Shown: positions 10,784 through 21,200 of the stretch, piece after piece
Layout: each line of letters opens with the position of its first letter
Position numbering within the stretch: position 1 is the stretch's first letter
NCBI GenBank assembly: GCA_026874595.1
Contig: CM049318.1
Location: 51,116,750-51,180,749, forward strand
Reading direction: 5' to 3'
Length of the DNA stretch: 64,000 nucleotides
From: Sipunculus nudus
Taxonomy: Eukaryota; Annelida; Sipuncula; Golfingiida; Sipunculidae
Notes under the pieces: model-generated
The model's database searches: none
The model's input: only the letters and a program-made list of their open reading frames with translations
Told to the model about the DNA's origin: nothing
Position numbers and translations under genes: made by a program

Positions 10784-10787
10784 AGGG

Positions 10788-13380
10788 GCTGTGTTTTGAG
10801 CCGGCAGAGAGGAAAATACTAGCGGACACGGAAGAGTGTGACTCTCCCGTCAGATTTTTGCGGCCTATTCCTATAACTGCAGAACTTACACATATTCTAA
10901 GGACTTTGTAACAGATTTTATTCGGATTGTCTCCAGTCTGATTCAGTTTAAAACAAATCTGAATAAAAACATCCTTGAAATACATTCTCATAATGATAGT
11001 GAAAAATGCCCCCCCCCCCCCTTAGCATGCAGCATTCATAACGCGCTTAGTAAATTGATCATTTTCTTTATTGTTTATTATTATTTGTGTCTATTCCCCG
11101 CTGATGCTTATAATTTAAAGGTGAGTCAAAATGGAATTAATGGTAGACTGGTCCCTTACCCATTGAAACTCGTTAACTGATACTAAGAGAGCTTGCTGAT
11201 GTATTTTACATATTTCGGTTGTTAATTATTCTGTATGATACATGTAACTTTTCTAGACAATGTGCGAGCATGAACAAATCTATAACATTCCTAGGCACAT
11301 ACAGAGTTCCATGAAGTATGAAGTTATAATATAATAATAAGCGCGCACTCCCTGTTTAAAGTAACTTTCGAAATCCGATAAGAAACCTCGCACCTTGGTT
11401 TGAAACCCGGTTCGGGTGGGTCCTGACGCCAGAGCACTCGCAGTCTCGTTCACAGTCTGACCGCTTGGAGTAACATAAATGACAAAATAGATCTTCCCTA
11501 TTTGTTACACTCGGATTGACAGTGGATACTAACATCAATAATATACACACTTTATAAACTATGTTGACATATTTTAAATAAAATTTGTCTAGATATCCTA
11601 GCTTTTTCAATGATACTAAGATCATGACGTATACTATCGGCTAACGAGATTAAAGAAGCAATGGTCCTGTTTTCACTGACCCGGATGCCTGTGTTTAAAA
11701 ACACCATTTCTCGTTTGCCCGAAAAGATTCCAGCATCATACAAAGGGCAATCGCACCCTATATAACATTGCTTTTTGGAATAAAATAGGCTCTTAAAAGG
11801 ATATTTCGGATAACCGTAATGTTGACCATGCCGTATGGGCAATTCGCCTAGTAAATAGCTAGGGTAGTAAAGAGACAGATAAAGTTAAGCGCCGGCGAGG
11901 CTTAGTAGCCAGCAACTCTGCGTCTCTGTTGCAGAGCACTTACCCAAGGACTAGCAGTATGATTGTCTTCGGCAAATTAATAATAATCATTCTAAATTTC
12001 AACAGATCAAATTCCTGCTTTGCTGTAATTTATTAGTGGGAGAAATCAAACAAATGACATAGAACGCTTAGGAAGCAAGGTCTCAGCTAACCCGAGCTCA
12101 ACATCTTTCTCCCAGGAAGATGAGACGAAACTGACAAATATCTTGTACCTTACAGAGAGCACAGTACAGGTTGTAAAATCGGAATATTTTTTTTAACATC
12201 AGTAAAGAAATACACTTATAACCATTCATTTCACACTATCCTCTTTAAGCTGTCTCTTTATGGTACATCAAAATATTCTTTCCAGAATTATTATTTCACA
12301 GATTATTCTGTTTATCTTTCATGGTCCCATCAGTCAAGGATGTCATTTGATCAGTATAGGAGACACTTTAAGATATGTTATAAATGCATCAAAATTAAAA
12401 AAAAAAAAAAAAGTTTTAAAAATGATGACACCACTTTTGTTAAATAACCGTAGGCCTTAAAATCTCAATAGATTACGCTTTTTTATACTAATATAAAGTC
12501 ATTAACAAATTGGGGAATTTTGCCTGAACTCTTCCTGCGTCATATATTTCGGGCATCGCCGTGAATCTGATCTTGAGTGGCGTGAACAATAGCCATGAAT
12601 GAGTGATGATGGGTGTACTTACAGGAATGGGTTTTGTACTCTGTTATTTACCATATTTTATTACAAATATCATTCTTATTTTTATATAAACGTCTAAAAT
12701 TATTGTTATGCTACTCTAATAGTATTTACAGTGGAAGTTGTAAAATCTATGATCATCTTATCATGACTAACCAATCACATACCGCTTGGCGTGTCATATG
12801 ATTCAAGTCAGCTTTAAACAGCCACAAGGTAACGCTAACCTAAGACTACAATCATACTTTTAATGGCAATTTTTTATGCATTAACTAAATATAGCACATT
12901 GTGAAAGAGTACCTCCAATTGAATTTTCATTTGCGTCTCACTGGATGTCTTCTAGCTTGGCACACATAAAGCTGCATTCACTACCGCCAAGAGCAAGTTT
13001 TATTTAATAGCATTAGCTAAATACGGCACATTGTGAAAGAGTACCTTCAATTAAATATTCAGTTAGGCTTCACTGGTTGTGCTGGAAGATGCTGCACTAA
13101 TTTGCAAAAATAAATTAACTTTCAGTTACGATATACATATCCCATTATGCATAGTAGCTGATGTAATCAAGTCAACTGTGATGATAAAAACATAATTATC
13201 TGATTAACCCTGTCTTAATATTTGCTACCAAAATTATATACATTATGTGAAAAAGGCAAACTAATATGATTTAAAGACCAAAACAAATATTTCTTGATGA
13301 AAGCCCATTACTAAATGCTTTATTATTTATTTACAAGGAGAGTATAAATAGTTATTATAACTAATCATGGCATTCTCAAT
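10788..13380. other. Intergenic stretch without a supported gene
   Basis: Holds a (GGCCC)-rich patch just inside the preceding LTR, a poly-C run (about 11009), and two overlapping minus-strand frames (11356-11625, 11552-11842) whose products match nothing I know. There is also a tandem pair of about 128 bp (12855-12980 and 12985-13080), both containing GCACATTGTGAAAGAGTACC. No splice-consistent coding exon was recognised. Confidence 0.5.
12855..13085 (+). repeat. Two-copy tandem repeat, about 128-bp unit
   Basis: Both units contain GCATTA.CTAAATA, GCACATTGTGAAAGAGTACC and a following TCACTGG. They are diverged outside these blocks. Confidence 0.7.
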
Positions 13381-13431
13381 ATATTTTCTCGCCTGATTTC
13401 TCTTTTAGGCAAATATCACGCATATTTAATG

Positions 13432-13444
13432 AGGTCAGAAGTCA
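13432..13444 (+). promoter_or_regulatory. DR1-like nuclear-receptor half-site pair
   Basis: AGGTCA-G-AAGTCA: a direct repeat of the half-site with 1-bp spacing and one mismatch, about 0.8 kb upstream of the TLCD3-like start codon. A second, better match lies at 13572-13584. Confidence 0.3.
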
Positions 13445-13571
13445 CGATGTGGTTTCGCCGCGATAACTTACAAGAAATATAACGCTTTTAATGAAACTGT
13501 TACATGAAATATCAACCCATATAATATCTCGAATAAGTTCAATTCCTGACAAAACGTTTGCATATTTAATC

Positions 13572-13584
13572 AGGTCAGGGGTCA
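13572..13584 (+). promoter_or_regulatory. DR1-like nuclear-receptor site, near-consensus
   Basis: AGGTCA-G-GGGTCA matches the DR1 consensus recognised by RXR heterodimers, HNF4 and COUP-TF-type receptors. It lies about 650 bp before the start codon. It is part of a small tandem repeat, so function is uncertain. Confidence 0.35.
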
Positions 13585-13994
13585 CCATGATGGCTTACTA
13601 AAATTCTGATGCATTTTCATGAAACTCATCTTAAATATTTACCTATATAGTTTCTCACTTGAATTAAATTTTCGGCAAAAAAATAATTTAATGAGGAAAA
13701 GGAGGTCACAAGAAATACGACGGGCGTATAATGCACCCTTGCGGTGCTTAGTTTTCTGAATGCCCTGTACTTCTTAACTCAATTGTCGTCAGACTACTTG
13801 TATACTATAAAACTATAATGCACGGACACGCGCAACCTAGGGGCCCTGCGCGGGCTGAAAACAATGTAATCCGCACCCGTTACGCATCACAGACTATCAA
13901 TCCTTAATTAAAGAAAACATATTTAGCCAAGCCCTGTGGTTTCTATAATTCTTTTCCCCGAACCCGCCCCGATATTTCAAGACAGCAAATTAGC

Positions 13995-14001
13995 TATATA
14001 A
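13995..14001 (+). promoter_or_regulatory. TATA-like box before the TLCD3-like gene
   Basis: TATATAA about 240 bp upstream of the chosen start codon at 14238, in a locally GC-richer stretch (13830-14060). It would place a start site near 14025. The segment 14018-14055 shares a short block, ATGATCATGTCAG followed by CCCGGTACCCTT, with 19939-19975, so it may partly derive from a repeat. Confidence 0.3.
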
Positions 14002-14237
14002 CAGGGCCGCGTACCCCAAATGATCATGTCAGCGGAACAGCTCCCCGGTACCCTTTTCTTCATACTTATAGATGCATGTCGAAATTCACGAGTCGATGAA
14101 ATGGTCGGCGAATCAACCCTAGCACGCACCGTGTTACAAATAGGTTACTCCAGAGCGTCAGTGCAACGGGAATTCCTGAGGGATGCTCATATAGTTTCAC
14201 CAGTCGCTCATGTCCATGGTGCCAAATATTTTTTACA

Positions 14238-14368
14238 ATGGTGGCCTGCGCTGTTTTATTCGGAATATTCGCTCTTTATCATGTGGCGGTCACGTGGTTT
14301 TTCAGCCGGCTGGTTCTTTGGATGTACCCCAAGACCGAAATGTCGTCAAGTTTGTTCTTCAGCGGCAA
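14238..14368 (+). CDS. TLCD3-like gene, exon 1 (residues 1-43 and part of 44)
   Basis: Starts at ATG 14238, giving a first hydrophobic segment VACAVLFGIFALYHVAVTWF and then a polar turn SRLVLWMYPKTE. It ends before the donor GTATGT (14369-14374) with two bases of a Lys codon. The open frame runs past the donor to 14444, but the GTATGT site is strong and only this end joins exon 2 in phase. Other ATGs just upstream (14210, 14216) are in a different frame. The length to the first conserved segment matches the vertebrate proteins, supporting this start. Confidence 0.8.
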
Positions 14369-14618
14369 GTATGTTGTTATCAAATTTCATGCTCTGATTT
14401 CTTATGAATGGTTATATATCTATTTCTTATATAAAGTTTTCTAACCATTTTAAATAAGTTGGTTACAAAAATTAAAAATACTGACGAAACTGACATAATC
14501 TTTCCGGAATTATCACTTTAATGAATTTTATCTAACAAAAAAGTTTTAAATTTAATCTTTTTTGTTATTGCATTGAGATAACTTAAATTTGCATTAAAAT
14601 TTAAAAAAATCACCTACT

Positions 14619-14682
<64 letters not shown>

Positions 14683-15430
14683 TACTACTACTTCTACAAC
14701 TATTACTACTAGTATTTCTACTGTAACTACTAAGACTACTACTACTACAACTACTACTTGTATTTATAATAATAATTATTATTATAATAATATTAATATT
14801 ACTTGTGGTCTTACCGTCGCAGTAAATTATCCAGTCTAAACGGTTCAGAATTTTTTTTTAACTTTCATTATGCGCTGCAGATACTTTTCCTTCTGTTGCA
14901 TGCATTTCGGGGCCCGTCTCAATCATGGTACATAACAGAATGATAACATAAGATGAAACAATAAATATATGATAAATAATGGGGAAACATGGAAATAAAA
15001 ATAATTGTGGTAGTAATACTACTGCTTACAAGAAGGTTAACAGTCCTTGCTGCTTATATTAACCAGATAAACCCTAGATATGGTCTCATGTTCCCTTTCG
15101 CATCAACTCATTGGTTTTGCTTAACACGCGCAGTTGGAAGGGTATGTTTGATTGCGTTTTGTTTAATATGTTGTTTAACTTCCCATTAAGTGACAGAGTC
15201 TCTTGCTTTAAACACTTTAAAAAGATCTGCACAAGTATGACAAAACTGCTATTGTGGCCATGTCACTAATCAATGATGTGTGACAAAACCAGAGTAATGC
15301 TCTGACGACCCTGTCACCATCCGGCCATGAATTAAAAATCACATCGTGCGGCAGGCAGCTAGTCAATGATTATTGCTAGCACCAATGTATAGTGAATGCG
15401 AAATTGCAAAGTTCAAGTTTGTTGTGTTCT

Positions 15431-15527
<97 letters not shown>

Positions 15528-18163
15528 TATACATCAGGGGCGGATCCAGGATAGGAAAAGGGTGTGGGGGTTGGGGGTGGGGGGTCCAACGCAGAAGGAC
15601 TAATGATAAACCTAAAATAAAGGTCCCCGGGTTCGGAAATGGGGGGGGGGGGGGGAGGGGGTCCCGGATCCGCCTTTGCATATTTAAATACAGTGTTCAT
15701 ATATCTATAAATCTATACATACATGCATGTACATATTTATAAACATGCATCCGTTACACATTATGTAAAATATATTAGGTTAGTATATACAAATATCAAA
15801 TATGTATTATTTATTTAGTTAGAAAATAAAAGTACATTATAATATAATAATAAAAATAAATAATATTAATATTGAAATATACATTGCTGTGGGAAGGAAA
15901 ATTGGTGTATGCGGGGGGGGGGGGGGGGTTCATTACCCCCTCTCTGTGTCTCTGTTTAGTTTGTTCCTATTTTGAATATCAATATTGTTACGGAACCTAA
16001 TATCAACAGATCACGTATGTGTAATGAACATAAATTTTGCAATGGAGAAAAAAAAATCAGATTCTGTGAAATATCTAGGGGAATGAATAAAGAAGTCAGT
16101 GTTTTTTTGTTAACAAATAACTATAATTTATTCTTAAAACAACCCTAACATTACAGCTAGTACACCAAATCAATACAATTGCACAGTACAACAACAGTAT
16201 AACAGCGAATCAATATAATCACACTGCCTAATAAACAAAGTGCACAGTACCTGGATACTACCACTGTCACAGCGACAAGCCCTTTAAAATGTATAAGCCG
16301 GATGAATAGTTCACCCCAATTCTCTCGGAGAATAACAGTCCAATGTAAAGCTCTTGTAACAATCCCGAAAGTAAACTGAAGACCAAATAAGATTCGTCAC
16401 AAATCCAGAAGAAAATCTATAATTGCCGCACTTATCAGAATAGGTCCAACCAAGGAGTTTACAGGGATGGAGTATCAAGTGAGAGTCTGGCCGTGTCGGA
16501 TGTTGCTGACGGGGGTCATATAACTCGCTGCTCAATGGCACACAGAGATGCCGCTGATAAGCCCGGCGCTAATTGATTCAGCGCGAGAGACCACCCTTCG
16601 GCGTGACTTCGGAACAGCTCGTTAGTTCCCGGAGACCACCAATGTGAACTAACGCGAAATTTATCTCCGGTAATACTTAATATAAATATTTAAACAATCA
16701 TAAGTTTGAACACCATATTTCCATATGTGTGGGAAACGTGTGTGAAGGTTTCGTTGCTAATGACGCCTGAGCTATAGCTTGGCTGCGGTACATATGGGCG
16801 ATAATAAAAGAACAACGCCGTCAGTGACAGAGCGGACAATGGCTCGCTGTTATCCATCAAAATGAAAGTCATCCGAGCATAAGCTAAAAATTTTTTTTTA
16901 TCGTCGGAATACTATTATACATGGCCAATTATTAATATAAGTCAGAAGTGTGGGAACTGATGGAATTGTTTATAATTCCGAAGTTATTCAGGGAAAGTAA
17001 GGTTTACACTTACCAGTCGTCCGTCATGAATCACGGCATAAGTTGATGTAGAGTGTCCACATCTATCCAAAAATTGGTCAAGTGATTCCTCAACACGAGA
17101 CCTCTCTAGATATATTTGATGCGCATAATTCTTGGCAAAACAAACCATTTGCGCATTCATAATTCCGGTCAATGTTATTCCAGTGATTTACTGCTCAGTT
17201 ACTGGATATATAGCTCTCCGCTTCAGCGAGCTACAGCGGACCGCAGAAGTAACATCTAGCAGGCTCGCTAGACACCGCGGCACAATAGGCGTACAATAGA
17301 GTTAATGGGCTTATCATGTCTTAATTGCAATTAGCGCACGACTGACACTCGCGACCTGGCAGGGCTTCTGACAGTTGTTACTCCAGTCCTGTAAACTCCT
17401 TGGTCCAACAAACAAACTGTACGCTGGAATATTCTCTCACCTCCCTCTTGGCTTGGCTTTAAAACACAGCCTCTTTATATAAATTTTCACCTCAAGCCGA
17501 ATAACTAAAGAACCTAACATAATAAACACGCTCAAAGAATAAACTAGAACAAAGAATATTCTGTATCTACACGCCAGGGTTCAAAATGCGAATTAAACCG
17601 AGCCTGCAACATCCGGCCAGGCGAGGCCGCTACAACACGAGCTACGCGTGGCACACAAACCAAATGTCAACAACGCATGGAGCACCCCTGCGCACAATAA
17701 AAGAAAAACATGCAATACCTCTGCACACAATAAAAAGGGCACCTGTAACAATATCTAAAATGTCCCAATTGTATTGATAGCTTTCTGGTTACTGTCAAGA
17801 GACTTTGAAAATGCCAAAACCATAGGTATTGGCGGATGTGTGCGCTCTTTAAGTGCCTTTTGTTTGTATATCTATTTACAGGATTCTCGCCTGCCTGCAC
17901 GGCATCGTTTCTTCCACAGCTGGCGCCATGATTATCATGGAATGTAATCACGATACATTAAACGCCAGGTGAGTTCATCTCTATATTTCACTGTTGTAGA
18001 CTAGAAATCTGCATACTAAGGAATGCTAACCTCCGCCATGTGAGGGGTCCCTGTTGGAAGATGCAGCCAAAACCGTGTTTGCAATCAATTATTCGGCCCA
18101 TATTCCGAGGTTCATTGGTTCATAATGGAATAATTTATGAACATTACCAAAATCTAGTCGATT

Positions 18164-18220
<57 letters not shown>

Positions 18221-21200
18221 CATATTTAATAGGATGCAGTAAAAAAAGTAAACTGTTTAGATGTTACAGAAGGTACTTAATTCAGTCCTCCTCTGAATAA
18301 ATTGTATTCCTTAGAAAAATACATTGGGTTCTTAAATTGTATACGTATTGTTTAACTCTTTGAGGCGTTTCAAAGGGGTCCAATTATTTCAGGTATTAAC
18401 GTTTAATTATACCAATAAAAGCCTTTAAAAGTATTTTATTTTATGATCAGAGGTTTGACAGAATTGCAAATTTGGTGTGTCCATTCTTAGAAATAGGAAC
18501 TACTATTATCAGTGTATATTTCAAGGTTCAGTTTACCACAATTATGACAGTTGTAAACGAAAATGTGCAGTTGTAATTTTGGATCTGTGCAGTATCAAAA
18601 TTTAATTTTTAACGCTGTCACAGAGTGAAAAACACGACTCCTTTATCCCTACCAATAAATTGAAATGACCGACAGATAGACAGACAGAACATATTGTCGG
18701 TATATTATGGATTATATGATTTTCAGAACGATAGCTGGGAAGTTGTGGCCTGTAGAATGACATACATCATTCAAATGAACAAGCAAGCAGACAAAGGTGA
18801 CAGCAACAGACAAACATAATGGCACCTTGAAACATCTGAGATAATGGATTAGTAGAAAATCTTAAGAAGAAGTTAGAGATGAACAAAATTAGCTATAGTT
18901 TATGTAGGTAAGGTTTCGAGATATGGCCATAAAATATGTTATGTTGTATTTTTTGAGTGCAGCGCCCCCTAGTGGCCATTTCCCAGGAAAAAAAATAATA
19001 ATAATTTCGAGAAATCAGTGAAGGACATAAAATATTTCAGTTTCAAGACATGTCCTGCAAACTTGTGGAATATAGGGCATCTTTAAATGAAATCTCTCAA
19101 AATCTCGTTTGACGAGATATTATGCAAAATTTTGCGAGACTTATGATAAAATCTTAAATCATTAATAAAATGCAACCAGATACAAAAACTAGTCCTCTCT
19201 AGCTTTAAAACTGACAAAGTTAGAAAAATAAGACCCATTGGTTTCGAATATTATGAATTTTCCCCACAAATGCGTTATCTTGGTTACAGCAGATTTGAAT
19301 TTGCTACGCATCAGAAGAAAGGCCATGGAATGAGAAAAATAGCTTTAGGTTTTCTTGACAATTATAGACAAAAGATATGACGAAAATAAAATTATGATGT
19401 TTATGGATGACCTTGACCTTTGACTTACATTGACCACAAATAAAGGGCTTCTAGGACTTTGATTGTCGATCAGTTGTATAAGTTTGAAAGCGATTGCTGC
19501 AAAATCGTGGCTTGGTGAGTGGAGACAGACAGACAGACAGACATAGAAATAGACAGGCATACGCAACTTACCAGCATGCTTGCCGAAATCGAATATTTCC
19601 GGCAAGCAGTAAGGCTATTCACTATACAATTGGCTCTGGTGTGAATTCGCAAACATTAATATATATCTGTAATGATAAAAAAAATTTTGTCATAGTTTCT
19701 CTCATGATCCATTATAATCATATTATATAAATAACCTATAAATACAAACTTGAAATCAACCAACAATGGTTAAACCTAAAAATTAAAAAAAGTTTTGTCT
19801 CTGATATAATCGGTCCCCAGCCCTTCAACTGCTTAGAGTTTGGCTGACGGTGACTTTGTTTATTAATAGTTCTAAAATGTTCATAAATCATACCCTGCAT
19901 TTTATCATAACTATATGAATGAGCAGAATGCCAGCCACATGATCATGTCAGTGGAACTACTCACCCGGTACCCTTGCACCTCCGTGGGTGCACGGATGCA
20001 TAACAAAATCATACTTACAAACCAACAGAGCTTAGATACCAGGTATTTTAATTTCAAAGGAGACACCAACCCTGCAGTTATCAATATATGCAAATTATAA
20101 AGTGCACCTCAGTGCTCTAATTAGTAGGGCTGGGCAACATTATCGATATATCGGTTTATCGGATACGGTGTTTCGAATATTGCCTATCGCGATACAGTTT
20201 TAAAATATCGATATTTCACGATATCTGCTAAACATGTCTAAAACTGATTTTGAAGTAAAAATAATGTTTCTGTTGAAAAAAAATGAGACATCTGAAGACT
20301 TCTGAATAGGTTTGTATTATTGACATACAGGCTTAAAGTGAAAATCGCCTCCCAAACGTTTAAGTAGGCCTGATAATCCAAAGACAAAATATACGTCCCA
20401 GGAAATTTGTATGTCTGTTTGATGACTTATAATATACGAGAATATTTCTATACAACAAAAAGAAGGTCGCAATAAATAATTTGTCATTTATATTCTCTCC
20501 TCACATCTAATTTTAACTGCCAAAGTCAAGTAAACAGTACTAACCGTTGTTTGAGAACTTCATAATAAGTTTATGTTTAAGAACTTGATATGTGGTACGC
20601 GGCTGTGAATGTAACACTACCTCTACCTCTCCCCGCTACCCCATAGCCTAGAAATCTCCCATTGGCGAGTTATTTGCACACGTAAACCGTTCTTTGAGTA
20701 CTATCAAATACCCTGTATTATATACCAATCAGCGTTTAGAAAAAGACAAGTTTGAGTGATGGCTAAATTTACGAACATTGGCGAAGCAAGCTCAGTTGGT
20801 CTAGGGCGGGGGTCCATGGGCGGACTATAACACTATACTATACACACACGTGATGAGTCCACTTTTATTGAGCTCTTAGATATACTTAATTATGTAGGAA
20901 TTATTATTTACAACGGTCTTTTATCAGTGGGTAAACATGCTAAGGGTAAAATGGTAAAGGTTTTAAAGCGATATTAATGTTTATTTTTAACTATCATCGT
21001 ATAAACCATCTTTGAATAACTCTCCGAAAATTCGCCGTGGACTCCCGTCTCCCCGTGGATTCTCCGAATTTTAAGCCCGCCTTACACGATGCAACTTGTT
21101 CTACGACATGTCGCTCAACATGATCAGTTCATACACACAGCGATATGTGCTGCAACATGCCCTGCAAAACTATGATAAAAACTACATGCATCTAACATAA

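Larger units (their letters stand above)
13405..13720 (+). repeat. Three diverged tandem modules of about 130-140 bp
   Basis: Each module contains a block like TATTTAAT.AGGTCA followed by a second GTCAC (13424-13445, 13562-13585, about 13686-13706) and a TATTTTCTCGCCTGA/TTTCTCACTTGAA-like block. The first two hold the DR1-like sites listed separately. Confidence 0.5.
15986..17750 (-). mobile_element. Solo LTR, copy 2, interrupted by a nested MITE
   Basis: TGTTACGGAACC at 15986 and CCTGTAACA ending at 17750, flanked by the 4-bp duplication ATAT (15982-15985 and 17751-17754). It aligns with LTR copy 1 up to 16450 and again from about 17403; the extra 0.95 kb between is a separate element. It sits in intron 1 of the TLCD3-like gene, its end 131 bp before exon 2, in the orientation opposite to the gene (TATA-like box and AATAAA on the minus strand). 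Confidence 0.75.

Noticed and set aside
10746-10991. Frames on both strands at the right end of solo LTR 1
   Set aside because: Partly LTR sequence. Absent or broken in the other two LTR copies.
14020-14397. 125-codon frame overlapping exon 1
   Set aside because: Shadow frame. The overlapping frame with the TLC start fits the family and splicing; this one has no support.
14369-14444. Read-through of exon 1 (KYVVIKFHALIS...) that resembles the family's HA motif
   Set aside because: It aligned by chance. Exon 2 at 17882-17968 supplies the true segment in the right phase, and GTATGT at 14369 is a strong donor.
15044-15145. Possible exon with HWF in the frame starting at 14989
   Set aside because: It was considered as the missing second exon because of HW. 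Its donor phase does not fit exon 3, and the real exon was found at 17882.
15373-15742. Open frames of up to 116 codons on both strands
   Set aside because: They translate a (CT)n-(TA)n microsatellite and a poly-G tract. No family or splice support.
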